Below are positions 49,977 through 58,685 of a DNA stretch of 64,000 nucleotides, piece after piece. The position numbers and the translations under genes were made by a program. The notes below the pieces were generated by a model, which was not told the origin of the DNA, ran no database searches, and saw only the letters and a program-made list of their open reading frames with translations. Source of the DNA: DATIUV01 sp049322755 (GTDB lineage Bacteria > Pseudomonadota > Gammaproteobacteria > Burkholderiales > UBA6910). Within the stretch, counting starts at the first letter, position 1. Every line of letters begins with the position of its first letter. Location: positions 62,001 through 126,000 of the forward strand of contig JBMOQX010000052.1 in assembly GCA_049322755.1 (NCBI GenBank), read 5' to 3'.

Positions 49977-50942
49977 CTAGCCGCTGCGGGCCAGCCCGAC
50001 GCGCTTCGGCGCCAACGCCGCGATCAGGCGCTTGAAGCCCAGCCACTGCTGGCGCCAGAAGCCGTCGCCGTAGTCGGCCCCCGCCAGCTGGTCGCGGATG
50101 CCGGTGGGCGGAAACACCGGATCGAAGCGGGCGGTGCGGAACACGATGTCCCAGAACGGGAACAGCGTGGCGAAGTTGCAGCCGCGGGCGCGGCCCTCGT
50201 GGCCGACGCCGATGGCATGGTGCACTCGGTGATACTGCGGGCTCACCAGCAGCCAGTTGCCGACGCGCCCGAACGACAGGCGCGCGTTGGCGTGGGACAG
50301 GCTTTCCACCAGCATGAGGGTGACGATCAGCCAGGGGAAGGTCTCGGGCGGAACGCCCACCAGCAGCGCCACGGCGGTGAACCATGCGTAGCGCAGGGCG
50401 TCGTCCAGCAGGTGGTTGCGGTCGTCGGTCCAGAACGTCATCTGGCGCTGGCTGTGGTGCAGCGCATGCAGCGCCCACCACGCGCCCACGCGATGCTGCA
50501 GCCGGTGCATCCAGTAGTCCGCGAAATCCAGCACCAGCAGGTAGGCGAGGAACGACAGCACGGCGCTCTCGCGCAGCGTCGGAATCAGCTGCTCCAGCTG
50601 CAGCGGCGAGAAGCCCTGCAGCCGCAGCCACTGCTGCAGGGCCAGGAACAGCGGCCCCAGCACCAGGAACAGGAACAGCGGCACCAGCCCCAGGCGCTGC
50701 AGCAGGGTGTAGATGATGTCCACGCGCGCCTCGCGCCGGTCGGCCCAGCGCTCCACCGGGCGCAGCCGCTCCAGCGGCGCCAGCACGCCCAGCGCCACCA
50801 GGATCGTCGCCGCGCCCAGCACCACCGCTTCCATCGAATCGTAGACGTCGTCGGCGAACTCCGCCAGGCCGAGCGCGTAAAGCGCCGGCAGCACCAGGCC
50901 CTCGAACACCCAGCCCTGGAACTCGGCGAACAGGGTTTCCAT
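49977..50942 (-). CDS. Sterol desaturase/fatty acid hydroxylase family protein
   Basis: 321 residues, four to six membrane helices. The diiron histidine clusters are complete: HRLQH (146-150), HALHH (159-163) and HRVHH (238-242), plus H219 and H248. A membrane diiron oxygenase hydroxylating or desaturating a lipid; the substrate is unknown. The start shares one base with the deacetylase stop (TGATG), so the two are translationally coupled. Confidence 0.93.
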   Translation of the reverse strand: METLFAEFQGWVFEGLVLPALYALGLAEFADDVYDSMEAVVLGAATILVALGVLAPLERLRPVERWADRREARVDIIYTLLQRLGLVPLFLFLVLGPLFLALQQWLRLQGFSPLQLEQLIPTLRESAVLSFLAYLLVLDFADYWMHRLQHRVGAWWALHALHHSQRQMTFWTDDRNHLLDDALRYAWFTAVALLVGVPPETFPWLIVTLMLVESLSHANARLSFGRVGNWLLVSPQYHRVHHAIGVGHEGRARGCNFATLFPFWDIVFRTARFDPVFPPTGIRDQLAGADYGDGFWRQQWLGFKRLIAALAPKRVGLARSG

Positions 50943-51718
50943 CAGGACAGCGTCCGGAAGCAGAAGCCGCGCGCCTTCAGGCCCGCGATGAGCGGATCGA
51001 GCATCGGCGCGAACGGCTCCTGCCGCGACCAGATGCCCAGGTGCATCATCAGGACGTCGCCGGCGCGGACGTTCTTCAGCGCGCGCTGGAGCAGCGCGTC
51101 GTTGGGGTACCTGTCCGAGGGCAGTTCATCGCCGAGGAAGCCCGCGTCGGCCCAGCCGACGTGGCGGGCGAAACCGCACGCCTTCGCATACTCCAGCGTG
51201 CGCGGCGTGGTGCGGCCGCCGGGCGCGCGCCACAGCGGGTCGAGCTCGCGGCCGGTCATGGCTTTGAACGCGGCGCCCGGCTGCTTCAGCTCGCGGCAGA
51301 CGCCGTCGCGGTCCAGCAGTTCCTTCTGCTGGCCGCCCCGGGCGACGTAGGCGACGCGGCCGTCGTCGGCGTCCTGGCGGAAATACCAGTGGCGCCAGGT
51401 GTGGCTGCCGAAGGCGTGGCCCTCGGCGGCGCGCGCCTTCCAGTAAGGCGCCCAGGATTCGTCCAGCGAGCGGTCGCCGCGGTAGGTCTTCTCGTTGGCA
51501 ATGAAGAACGTGGCGCGCACGTCGTGCTTCTTCAGGATGTCCGCGATCAGCTCCGCCGACTGCATGCCGCCGGTATCGAGGGTCAGGTAGACCGGCTTGT
51601 CGCACGCCGCCGCCGCGCCGGCCATAGCGCCGGCGAAAACAAGACCCAGGCGAACCGCGAAGGACGCAAAGGAAACGAAGGAGATACGGGAGAAGGAAAG
51701 CGAACGGGTGATTTTCAT
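50942..51718 (-). CDS. Exported polysaccharide deacetylase-like protein
   Basis: 258 residues, NodB-homology fold. VYLTLDTGGMQSAELIADIL gives the first Asp (D-T-G instead of the common D-D-G); HTWRHW supplies the metal histidines; DPLWRAPGGRTTPR and DVLMMHLGIW are motifs 3 and 5. The predicted signal peptide is SFSRISFVSFASFAVRLGLV, then FAGAMAGAAA. That SF/SFV/SFASF stretch is encoded by one arm of the GACGCAAAGG-type repeat. Likely acts on a periplasmic glycan. Coupled to the sterol desaturase gene. Confidence 0.88.
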   Translation of the reverse strand: MKITRSLSFSRISFVSFASFAVRLGLVFAGAMAGAAAACDKPVYLTLDTGGMQSAELIADILKKHDVRATFFIANEKTYRGDRSLDESWAPYWKARAAEGHAFGSHTWRHWYFRQDADDGRVAYVARGGQQKELLDRDGVCRELKQPGAAFKAMTGRELDPLWRAPGGRTTPRTLEYAKACGFARHVGWADAGFLGDELPSDRYPNDALLQRALKNVRAGDVLMMHLGIWSRQEPFAPMLDPLIAGLKARGFCFRTLS

Positions 51719-51816
51719 GGCAAGGTCAGCCACGTCGGGACACAACCCCGAGCCCGGGATCCAACGAATTCGGGTTTCCTTCGCGTCCTTCGCGTCCTTC
51801 GCGCCCTTCGCGGTTC
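51652..51816. repeat. GACGCAAAGG-family inverted repeat overlapping a gene start
   Basis: The left arm (51652-51690) reads CGAACCGCGAAGGACGCAAA then GGAAACGAAGGAG. The right arm (51775-51816) reads TTTCCTTCGCGTCCTTCGCG then TCCTTCGCGCCCTTCGCGGT. The arms are about 85 bp apart, and the left one lies within the coding sequence of the deacetylase signal peptide. Confidence 0.8.
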
Positions 51817-51827
51817 AGTCGCCTTCC

Positions 51828-52793
51828 TCACGGCGTGTCGTAAGCGAGCAGGATGCCGTGGGGCGAGCGGCCGACGGGGATCTGCCTCGTCACCTTGCGC
51901 GTGCCCATGTCCACCACCGACACCTTGCCGATCCAGCGCGAGGTGACCCACAGTTCGCGCCCGTCGCGGCTCAGGTCCATGCAGTCGGGGCCGCCCGGCA
52001 CCGGGATCTGCTCCAAGACCTTCATCGTCTCGGTGTCGATGACGGTGACGGTGTTGGAGATGCGGTTGGAAATCAGCACCCGCTTGCCGTCGGGCAGCGG
52101 CAGGAAATTGTGGGCGCCCTTGCCGGTGACGATGCGACCCACCGTCTTCGGCACGCGCCAGTCGATGATCTCGAGATGGTCCGAGCCGGTCATGCCCACC
52201 AGCAGGTGGCGCTGGTCGGGCGTCATCCAGATGCCGGCCGGGGCCTCGCCCACCGGGTACTTCCATCTGATCGCCTGGGTGGCGAGGTCGATGGCGACGA
52301 CCTGGTTGTCCTCCTGCAGCGTGACGAACACCAGCGAAGAATCCCCGTTGTACGCCAGGTGGCTCGGCATCCGGCCCGACTCGATGCGCTTCACCAGCTT
52401 GAGCGTCGGCGCGTCGTAAAGGTCCACCTGATTCAGGCGCAGGGAGTTGATGACCAGCCACTTGCGGTCGGGGCTGTAGGCCAGGTGATAGGGGTCGTCG
52501 ATCCGGGGAATGCGCTGCACCACTTCGCCGCGCTTGGCGTTGAGCAGCACCAGATCGTTACCCGCCGCGTTGGCGACGATGATCTCGGGTCCGCTCAGCG
52601 CGCGAATCAGATGATGCGGCTCCTTGCCGACGTAGATCCGGCCCGCCTCGGCATAGGTGGCGAGGTCGATCAGGCTCACCGTGCCGTCGCGGGAATTGAG
52701 CACCACGGCCCGATCGGCATGCGCCGCGGCGCCGCAGCCCAGCCCGGCGGCCAGTGCCGCCGCCCACAGCCATCCCCACCGCGCTCGTCCCAT
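51828..52793 (-). CDS. Exported YncE-like beta-propeller protein
   Basis: 321 residues: signal peptide (WGWLWAAALAAGLGCGAAAHA) then about seven blades of the YVTN/YncE kind, e.g. GTVSLIDLATYAEAGRIYVG, KRVLISNRISNTVTVIDTET and GRELWVTSRWIGKVSVVDMG. Such propellers bind partners or metals in the periplasm; no catalytic residues are expected. It precedes the deacetylase-desaturase pair on the same strand, with the repeat in between. Confidence 0.9.
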   Translation of the reverse strand: MGRARWGWLWAAALAAGLGCGAAAHADRAVVLNSRDGTVSLIDLATYAEAGRIYVGKEPHHLIRALSGPEIIVANAAGNDLVLLNAKRGEVVQRIPRIDDPYHLAYSPDRKWLVINSLRLNQVDLYDAPTLKLVKRIESGRMPSHLAYNGDSSLVFVTLQEDNQVVAIDLATQAIRWKYPVGEAPAGIWMTPDQRHLLVGMTGSDHLEIIDWRVPKTVGRIVTGKGAHNFLPLPDGKRVLISNRISNTVTVIDTETMKVLEQIPVPGGPDCMDLSRDGRELWVTSRWIGKVSVVDMGTRKVTRQIPVGRSPHGILLAYDTP

Positions 52794-52923
52794 CGCTGCC
52801 GCTCCCGCCCGTCAGGGCCTGTTCGTTGAACGGCCATCCCGGGTTTCCGTTGACCCGCCCCGACCGCCGAGCGAGGTTAGCCGAGCGCCCGGGGGCTGGC
52901 AAGGGCCGGCGTCGGCTCCGTCA

Positions 52924-53091
52924 CCCGAATTCGTCTCGGTGATCCTGGCCGATACCGAGGACACCCGGGGCCGGATCTTCGCCCAGGGCGGCAGCCGCTA
53001 CCAGCCGCCGCGCCTGGTGCTGTTCGACGGCGCGACGCCGTCGGCGAGCGGCCAGGTGAGTGCCTGCGACACCTTCCAGGCGGCCGCGCTC
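52924..53091 (+). pseudogene. YpfJ-type neutral zinc metallopeptidase remnant
   Basis: About 56 codons of a family that normally has about 290. FVSVILADTEDTRGRIFAQG and PRLVLFDGATPSA are the central strand region. Near 53045 this joins directly to SGQVSACDTFQAA, the family C-terminus. The HEVGHH zinc site and everything before the first block are gone. It shows both an N-terminal truncation and an internal deletion. The 52794-53116 gap contains nothing else I recognise. Confidence 0.78.
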
Positions 53092-53116
53092 CTGCCGCGG
53101 CGGCTGCCGGCGCGCT

Positions 53117-54352
53117 TCAAAGCCAGGAAAGCCAGATCCCCGCCACCGCCAGGGTCGCCAGCGTCACCGGCACGCCCACCTGGGCGTGACGCTTCCAGTC
53201 GACGGCGATGCCGCGGCGCGCCGCGGCGTCCACCACGATGATGTTGGCGATGGAGCCGACGATCAGCAGATTGCCCGCCAGCGTGCTGGAGAGCGCCAGC
53301 ACCGTGCCGGCGAGCGGATGCTCCGCCACCGGCAGCAGCAGCATCACCGCCGGGACGTTGGACACCAGGTTGGAGAGCACGAAGGAGACGCCGAACAGCG
53401 CCGCCGGCGCGGCCAGGTCGATGCCGGCTGCCGCCAGGTCCGTCACCACCGCCGCCGGCATGCCGGTCTTCTGCAGCGCGTGGTTGACCACGAACAGCCC
53501 GACGAACAGGGTCAATACCTGCCAGTCCACCAGCCCCAGCATGTGGCGCGAGTGCAGCTGGCGGCTCATCAGCAGCAGGCCGGCCCCCGCCAGCGCCAGC
53601 ACTTCCCGCGGCGCCGGCGTGAACAGGAACGCCAGCAGCAGCGCCGCCGCGATCGCCAGGCCCTTGCCGGCCTGCCAGCGGTCCAGCGGGGCGTAGGCCT
53701 CCGCGCGCCGCTCCAGTTCCTCCGGCGGCGGCATGTCCTCCTCCGGCAGCTGCCAGCGGCCGCGGATGAGCAGTACGGTCAGCCCCCAGGTCACCGCCAG
53801 GCCCAGCAGCACGGGGACGGCGGCGTGCGCCAGATAGCCGGCGAACGACAGCTGCAGCGTCTCGCCGATCAGCATGTTCTGCGGATTGCCGATCAGCGTC
53901 GCCGCCGAGCCGACGTTGGCGCTCATCGCCAGCGCCAGCAGATAGGGCACCGGATCGAGCCGGCGCGCGAGGCACGCGTCGATCAGCACCGGCGCCACCG
54001 CCAGGCAGATCACGTCGTTGCTGAACACCGCCGAGAGCGCCGCCACCACCGCCACCAGGGCCGCCAGCAGGGCCGGCGGCGAGAGCGGCAGCGCACCCAG
54101 CCGGCGGGTGACCCAGGTGTAGAAGCCCCCCAGGCGCAGCTGCGCCGAGAGCACCATGAACGCGAACAGCAGGATCAGCGTCGGCACGTGCACCGAGCGC
54201 CACGCCTCTTCCAGGCTCACCGCGCCCAGCGCCACCAATGCGATGGCGCCCAGCAGCGCGATGCCGGTGCGGTCCAGCTGCAGGAACGGCAGGCCGCCCA
54301 GGATCATCCCCAGGTACACGAGGCAGAACACGACGATGACGGGCGTGGTCAT
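53117..54352 (-). CDS. SLC13/ArsB-like (IT superfamily) anion permease
   Basis: 411 residues, about 11 membrane segments. The paired re-entrant motifs are VVAALSAVFSNDVICLAVAP and FVLSNLVSNVPAVMLLLP, and SANVGSAATLIGNPQNMLIG is the substrate/Na+ binding block. Such proteins move dicarboxylates, sulfate or arsenite; this one is not specific enough to choose, and no arsenic genes are nearby. Single gene, divergent from the subtilase gene. Confidence 0.9.
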   Translation of the reverse strand: MTTPVIVVFCLVYLGMILGGLPFLQLDRTGIALLGAIALVALGAVSLEEAWRSVHVPTLILLFAFMVLSAQLRLGGFYTWVTRRLGALPLSPPALLAALVAVVAALSAVFSNDVICLAVAPVLIDACLARRLDPVPYLLALAMSANVGSAATLIGNPQNMLIGETLQLSFAGYLAHAAVPVLLGLAVTWGLTVLLIRGRWQLPEEDMPPPEELERRAEAYAPLDRWQAGKGLAIAAALLLAFLFTPAPREVLALAGAGLLLMSRQLHSRHMLGLVDWQVLTLFVGLFVVNHALQKTGMPAAVVTDLAAAGIDLAAPAALFGVSFVLSNLVSNVPAVMLLLPVAEHPLAGTVLALSSTLAGNLLIVGSIANIIVVDAAARRGIAVDWKRHAQVGVPVTLATLAVAGIWLSWL

Positions 54353-54542
54353 GGGGTGATGGATGCGGGCCTGCGCAGTTTACTCCGGCCGGGTCCCGAT
54401 TGACCCACGCCGCTCACGCCGGACGGTGGTTAAATCGTAACGACCGCCGCGCGGCGTCCGGCGTCTGCCTGCCCGGGAGTCACCCTCTGCGGCGCGCGGC
54501 AGGCGCCGCGTCGCGACAATCCAGAACGGAGCAAGAACACCG

Positions 54543-56162
54543 ATGGCCGGATCCAACATACCGCCCGGGGGGCCGCCGCCCGCCATGGCCGACGTGCCGC
54601 CGGAAGGCGACGAGCCCCGGCGCACCGACGAGCGCATTAAGCTCAACCTGGTCAAGACCGTCATCGCGCTGCCGCTGCTGGACGAGTTGAACGCGGAGCG
54701 CAAGAGGCTGAAGGGCAAGCGCCGGGCCAAGCCGCAAGTCTACAGCGTCATCATCGATCTCAACCTGGAGTATCCCGAGGGCCGCGCCGGCGCCCGCGCC
54801 TGGGTGCTGGGCGCCATCGCGAAGCTGATCGCGGAGAAGGCGACGCCCTCCATCCGGGACCAGCAGACGGCCGACGAAAAGCGTTCCACAGACAACCCGC
54901 AATACGTGTTCGCCAAGCTGGAAGGCAACCTGATCCGGGAGCTGGTGCTGCTGGACGCGTCGACGCCGAAGGCGCTGATCCCGGGGCGCGAGACCGGGCG
55001 CATTCATCGCGCCATCTACCAGGTGTGGAAGGACTTCGAGATTTTCCCGCTGCTGTTCAAGTCCGCCTCGACCGTGAAAGCCGACGCCGCCCGGCGCGCG
55101 TTCTCCTCCGAGGGGCGGGACATCGTCTGGGCGGTGATCGATTCGGGCATCGAGGCGACCCACGTCCATTTCCAGGCCCACGAGAACCTGCAGGCGGTGC
55201 CCCCCGACTGGCATCACGATTTCACCGGCGAGAACAACCCGCTGGTGGACGGCTTCGGCCACGGCACCCATGTCGCCGGCATCATCGCCGGCGAAGTCCC
55301 GCCCGGCGGGTTCGAGGACCATCCCAGCATCATCGCCTACAGCCGGGCGCTGAAAGCCGATGGCGAGCAGGCGGGCCGCGACATCGAATACGACCGCGTG
55401 CCGCTCCCGTCCATCGCCGGCGTCGCGCCGCGCGCGAAGCTGGTGAGCCTGAAGGTGCTGGACAAGGACGGGCGCGGCGCCGTGAGCAACATCATCGCCG
55501 CGCTCGGCCACATTCACCGCATCAACAACTACGGCCGCTACCTGCGCATCCACGGCGTCAACCTCTCCGTCGGCTATCCGTTCGATCCCGAGTGGTTCGC
55601 CTGCGGCCAGAGCCAGCTCTGCGTCGAGGTGGATCGCCTGGTGCGCGCCGGCGTGGTGGTGGTGGCCGCCGCCGGCAACAGCGGCTACGGCACGCTGTCC
55701 ACGTCGTTCACCGGGCTGCGCACCGCCGGCCTGATGATGACCATCAACGACCCCGGCAACGCCGGCTTTGCCATCACCGTCGGCTCCACCCATCGCGACA
55801 TGCCGCACATCTACGGCGTGTCCTACTTCTCCTCCAAGGGACCCACCGGCGACGGCCGCAGCAAGCCCGACCTGGTGGCGCCGGGCGAGAAGATCCTGTC
55901 CTGCGCCGCGGGCAAGATGAAGGAGGAGATCGAAGCCAAGGTGCCCACCGGCGTCACCTATCTCGAGCACAGCGGCACCAGCATGGCGGCGCCCCACGTC
56001 TCCGGCGTCATCGCGGCGTTCCTGTCGGTGCGCCAGGAGTTCATCGGCCAGCCGGAGCGGATCAAGGACATCTTCACGCGCAACGCCACCGACCTGGGCC
56101 GCGAGCGCTACTTCCAGGGCCACGGGCTGGTGGACCTGATGCGGGCCATCCAGTCGGTTTGA
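54543..56162 (+). CDS. S8 family (subtilisin-like) serine peptidase
   Basis: 539 residues. Catalytic triad D200 (WAVIDSGIEATH), H240 (GFGHGTHVAG) and S480 (HSGTSMAAPHVSG), oxyanion N in AAAGNSGYG. The N-terminal 180 residues are charged and lack a signal peptide, so the enzyme may be cytosolic or exported by an unseen route. The next gene starts 13 bp later and encodes an alpha/beta hydrolase-like protein; the two look like a dedicated pair. The intergenic region before it is about 190 bp. Confidence 0.92.
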   Translation: MAGSNIPPGGPPPAMADVPPEGDEPRRTDERIKLNLVKTVIALPLLDELNAERKRLKGKRRAKPQVYSVIIDLNLEYPEGRAGARAWVLGAIAKLIAEKATPSIRDQQTADEKRSTDNPQYVFAKLEGNLIRELVLLDASTPKALIPGRETGRIHRAIYQVWKDFEIFPLLFKSASTVKADAARRAFSSEGRDIVWAVIDSGIEATHVHFQAHENLQAVPPDWHHDFTGENNPLVDGFGHGTHVAGIIAGEVPPGGFEDHPSIIAYSRALKADGEQAGRDIEYDRVPLPSIAGVAPRAKLVSLKVLDKDGRGAVSNIIAALGHIHRINNYGRYLRIHGVNLSVGYPFDPEWFACGQSQLCVEVDRLVRAGVVVVAAAGNSGYGTLSTSFTGLRTAGLMMTINDPGNAGFAITVGSTHRDMPHIYGVSYFSSKGPTGDGRSKPDLVAPGEKILSCAAGKMKEEIEAKVPTGVTYLEHSGTSMAAPHVSGVIAAFLSVRQEFIGQPERIKDIFTRNATDLGRERYFQGHGLVDLMRAIQSV

Positions 56163-56175
56163 CAAGGGGAGCGCC

Positions 56176-57522
56176 ATGGCGAGACTCGCAGGATTCGACT
56201 ATTTCCCGGTGCAGTTCACCAAGGAAGCGGCGCTCCACGACCCGGCGGAGCCGCAGGCGCTGAAAAGCCATCTCGCCCAGGGCGGCGTCACCGACCTGCT
56301 GGTGATCTCCCACGGCTGGAACAACGACATGCAGGAGGCGCGGGCGCTTTACCAGGCTTTCCTCGCCAACCTGAAGTCGCTGCTCGACGCGGGAACGGTG
56401 CCGGGCGCCGGCGGGCGCAGGTTCGCGGTGCTGGGCGTGCTGTGGCCGTCGAAGAAGTTTGCCGACGCGGAGCTGATACCCGGCGGCGCAGCGGGCGCGT
56501 CGCTGTTCGAGACCGCGGCGCTGCGCGACAAGATCGAATCGCTGCGCGGCGCCTTCGACGCGCGTGACGCCGACCGGCTGCTGGACGAACTGAAGGCCCT
56601 GGTGCCCAAGCTGGAAGACAGCGGCGCCGCGCGCGACGCCTTCGTCGACAAGCTGCGGGCGCTGGTGCCGAAGGCCGCGGCCGACGCCGAGGACGCTTCC
56701 GAGGCGTTCTTCGCGCGCCCCGCCGGCGAGGTCTTCGATGCGATGGCCAAACCCGTGTCCTTCACCCAGCCGACGCCGGCGCCAGGTGCCGGCGGCGCCG
56801 CCGGCAGCGGTGTGGGCGTCGGCACGGGCATCGGCGCCGGAGGGGCCGCGGGGCTGGGCGAATTCTTCAGCGGCATCGGCTCGGCCGCACGCAATCTGCT
56901 CAACTACACCACGTATTACCAGATGAAGGCGCGCGCCGGACTCGTGGGCGGCCGCGGCGTCAATCCGCTGCTGCGGGAGATCCGCGCTGCGCACCCGGGC
57001 CTGCGCATCCATCTGGTGGGCCACAGCTTCGGCGGGCGCGTGGTCGCCGCCACCGCCGCCGGCGAGAACGACGCCACGCTGCTGCCGGTGCAGTCCCTGG
57101 CGCTGCTGCAGGCGGCGTTCTCCCATTACGGCTTCGCCAGGAACTGGGACGGCAAGGATCACGACGGCTTCTTCCGGCGCGTCGTCAGCCGCGGCGCGGT
57201 GGCGGGCCCGATCGTGATCACCTGCACGCCCAACGACAAGGCGGTGGGCGTCGCCTATCCGCTGGCCACGCTGATCGGCGGCAGCGACCAGCTGGCGGCG
57301 GGCCTCGGGGACAAGGACAGCAAGTACGGCGGCATCGGCCGCAACGGCGCGCAGAAGACCCCGGAAGCGGTGGACCTCAAGATGCAGGACGTCGGCGGCG
57401 CCTACGCCCTTGCCGCCGGGAAGCTGCACAATCTGAACGCGGATGCGTTCGTGAAGGACCACGGCGACGTCGCCAACCGCCAGGTGGTGTACGCCGTGCT
57501 GAGCGCCATGACGGCGGCGTAG
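56176..57522 (+). CDS. Alpha/beta hydrolase-like protein paired with subtilase
   Basis: 448 residues, no signal peptide. VTDLLVISHGWNNDMQEARA is an oxyanion/strand region, and HLVGHSFGGRVVAA carries the nucleophile S284. Between them is a low-complexity insert (about 190-230) of A/G/P with GAGGAAGSGVGVGTGIGAGG. Proteins of this sort are sometimes mis-annotated as serine/threonine kinases; no kinase motif is seen. Probably a serine esterase or lipase; substrate unknown. 13 bp after the subtilase gene. Confidence 0.78.
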   Translation: MARLAGFDYFPVQFTKEAALHDPAEPQALKSHLAQGGVTDLLVISHGWNNDMQEARALYQAFLANLKSLLDAGTVPGAGGRRFAVLGVLWPSKKFADAELIPGGAAGASLFETAALRDKIESLRGAFDARDADRLLDELKALVPKLEDSGAARDAFVDKLRALVPKAAADAEDASEAFFARPAGEVFDAMAKPVSFTQPTPAPGAGGAAGSGVGVGTGIGAGGAAGLGEFFSGIGSAARNLLNYTTYYQMKARAGLVGGRGVNPLLREIRAAHPGLRIHLVGHSFGGRVVAATAAGENDATLLPVQSLALLQAAFSHYGFARNWDGKDHDGFFRRVVSRGAVAGPIVITCTPNDKAVGVAYPLATLIGGSDQLAAGLGDKDSKYGGIGRNGAQKTPEAVDLKMQDVGGAYALAAGKLHNLNADAFVKDHGDVANRQVVYAVLSAMTAA

Positions 57523-57542
57523 CGTCCGCCGCGCGGCGTCGC

Positions 57543-57941
57543 CTATCTACGCGACGGGAACAGCCGGGACGCCTGCCACTGGTAAAACCTGACCGGGGCG
57601 GAGACCGCCACCACCCGGCCGCCGGCGTCGAGCAGCTGCACCTGCAGCGTGTGCTCGCCCCGGTCCAGCCCTTCCAGAACAAACTCCCGGCTCTGCCGCG
57701 CCGGGCCGTGGGGCCGGTTATCCACCAGCGGCTGCAGCGCCTGCCCGGCAGTCAGATCGCTGTCCAGCGCCACCGCCACCGCGACGTTGCCGCTGTTGTC
57801 GTGGAGCGTCGTTTCGGCGGCGGGTGCCAATATCTGCACGCTTTGGGCAGCCGCCGTGGGCAGGGCCAAGGCGGCCAGAACGAGCGCGGCGGCGAAGAGC
57901 GCCGCGCGCCCCGTCACGCGGGCAACCCGGACTGGGCACAT
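57543..57941 (-). CDS. Small exported Ig-like domain protein
   Basis: 132 residues from the ATG at 57941, which has GGAGG six bases upstream; the ATG at 57953 is less likely. Signal peptide (AALFAAALVLAALALPTAAA) then a single beta-sandwich: VQILAPAAETTLHDNSGNVA, LEGLDRGEHTLQVQLLDAGG, VRFYQW. It resembles the domain that follows DUF4124 in other periplasmic proteins. Function unknown. Confidence 0.8.
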   Translation of the reverse strand: MCPVRVARVTGRAALFAAALVLAALALPTAAAQSVQILAPAAETTLHDNSGNVAVAVALDSDLTAGQALQPLVDNRPHGPARQSREFVLEGLDRGEHTLQVQLLDAGGRVVAVSAPVRFYQWQASRLFPSRR

Positions 57942-58020
57942 GCTGACCTCCATGATTCGTTGCGGAAACTTCGTTCTCTCATCCCAAGTTTAGACCAGCG
58001 CCGCTCCGCGCGTTCCGCGC

Positions 58021-58227
58021 CGATCCGGCGTGCTCAAGGGCACGTCGCTGGTGGCGCGCCCGTTTGCGGGCACCGCGCCCGCGCGCACCATCGCGCTGGC
58101 GGCGCGGCCCACGTCGCCGCGGCTCACCGACGTGGAGCTGCTGGCGGAGGCCATCGTCGGGCAGGCGAACCCGGCCGGGGCATCCCCCGCGCCACGTCGC
58201 GCGCAACGGGCGGCGAAGTCCGCTTAG
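58021..58227 (+). pseudogene. LysR-family regulator C-terminal fragment
   Basis: About 60 codons, LKGTSLVARPFAGTAPARTI then ALAARPTSPRLTDVELLAEA, like the last strand-helix of OxyR-type LysR effector domains. No helix-turn-helix or rest of the effector domain is found upstream. Its end overlaps the stop of the molybdenum-carrier-like gene on the other strand by 4 bp. Confidence 0.55.
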
Positions 58228-58685
58228 CGTTCCTGAAACGCGGCGTCGAGCACCTCCATCACGTAGCGGTACACGTCCGGTTCGCCGGACGCGCGCGGGC
58301 CGGCGACGTTGAGCACCTGCACCGCATTGTCGGCCACGAACCCGGCCAGCAGCCGCGGCGCGTCGAGGCCAGGGTGCAGGTGCAGACAGGGCCTGCCGAG
58401 TTTCGCCGCCAGTTCCCGCGTCAGGCGGGAGCCGCCGGTGAGCACCGGCGCGAGCGACACGATCACGGTGGCGTCGCTGTCGCGCACGTTCCACTCGGTG
58501 CGCTGCGCGTAGTCGTCGGCGGGCATTTCGGTCAGGGGATAGCGCGGATCGATGGCGCCGTCCTCGGCACGCCGGCCCCGGGGACACCAGCCGCCGCAGG
58601 CGATCCCGTGCGCCAGCGCCCAGTCCAGCGCGGCGCGGTCCGCGCCGGTCTGGCCGCCCGAGACGATGCGCGCGGGCGGCCTCAC
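58224..58685 (-). CDS. Putative molybdenum carrier (MoCo_carrier/LOG-like) protein
   Basis: 153 residues from a GTG overlapping the aminotransferase stop (GTGA). RIVSGGQTGADRAALDWALA then HGIACGGWCPRGRRAEDG is the diagnostic N-terminus; DSDATVIVSLAPVLTGGSRL and PCLHLHPG follow. Related to algal molybdenum cofactor carriers and SLOG-type nucleotide-binding folds; in bacteria the role is not established. Confidence 0.88.
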   Translation of the reverse strand: MRPPARIVSGGQTGADRAALDWALAHGIACGGWCPRGRRAEDGAIDPRYPLTEMPADDYAQRTEWNVRDSDATVIVSLAPVLTGGSRLTRELAAKLGRPCLHLHPGLDAPRLLAGFVADNAVQVLNVAGPRASGEPDVYRYVMEVLDAAFQER

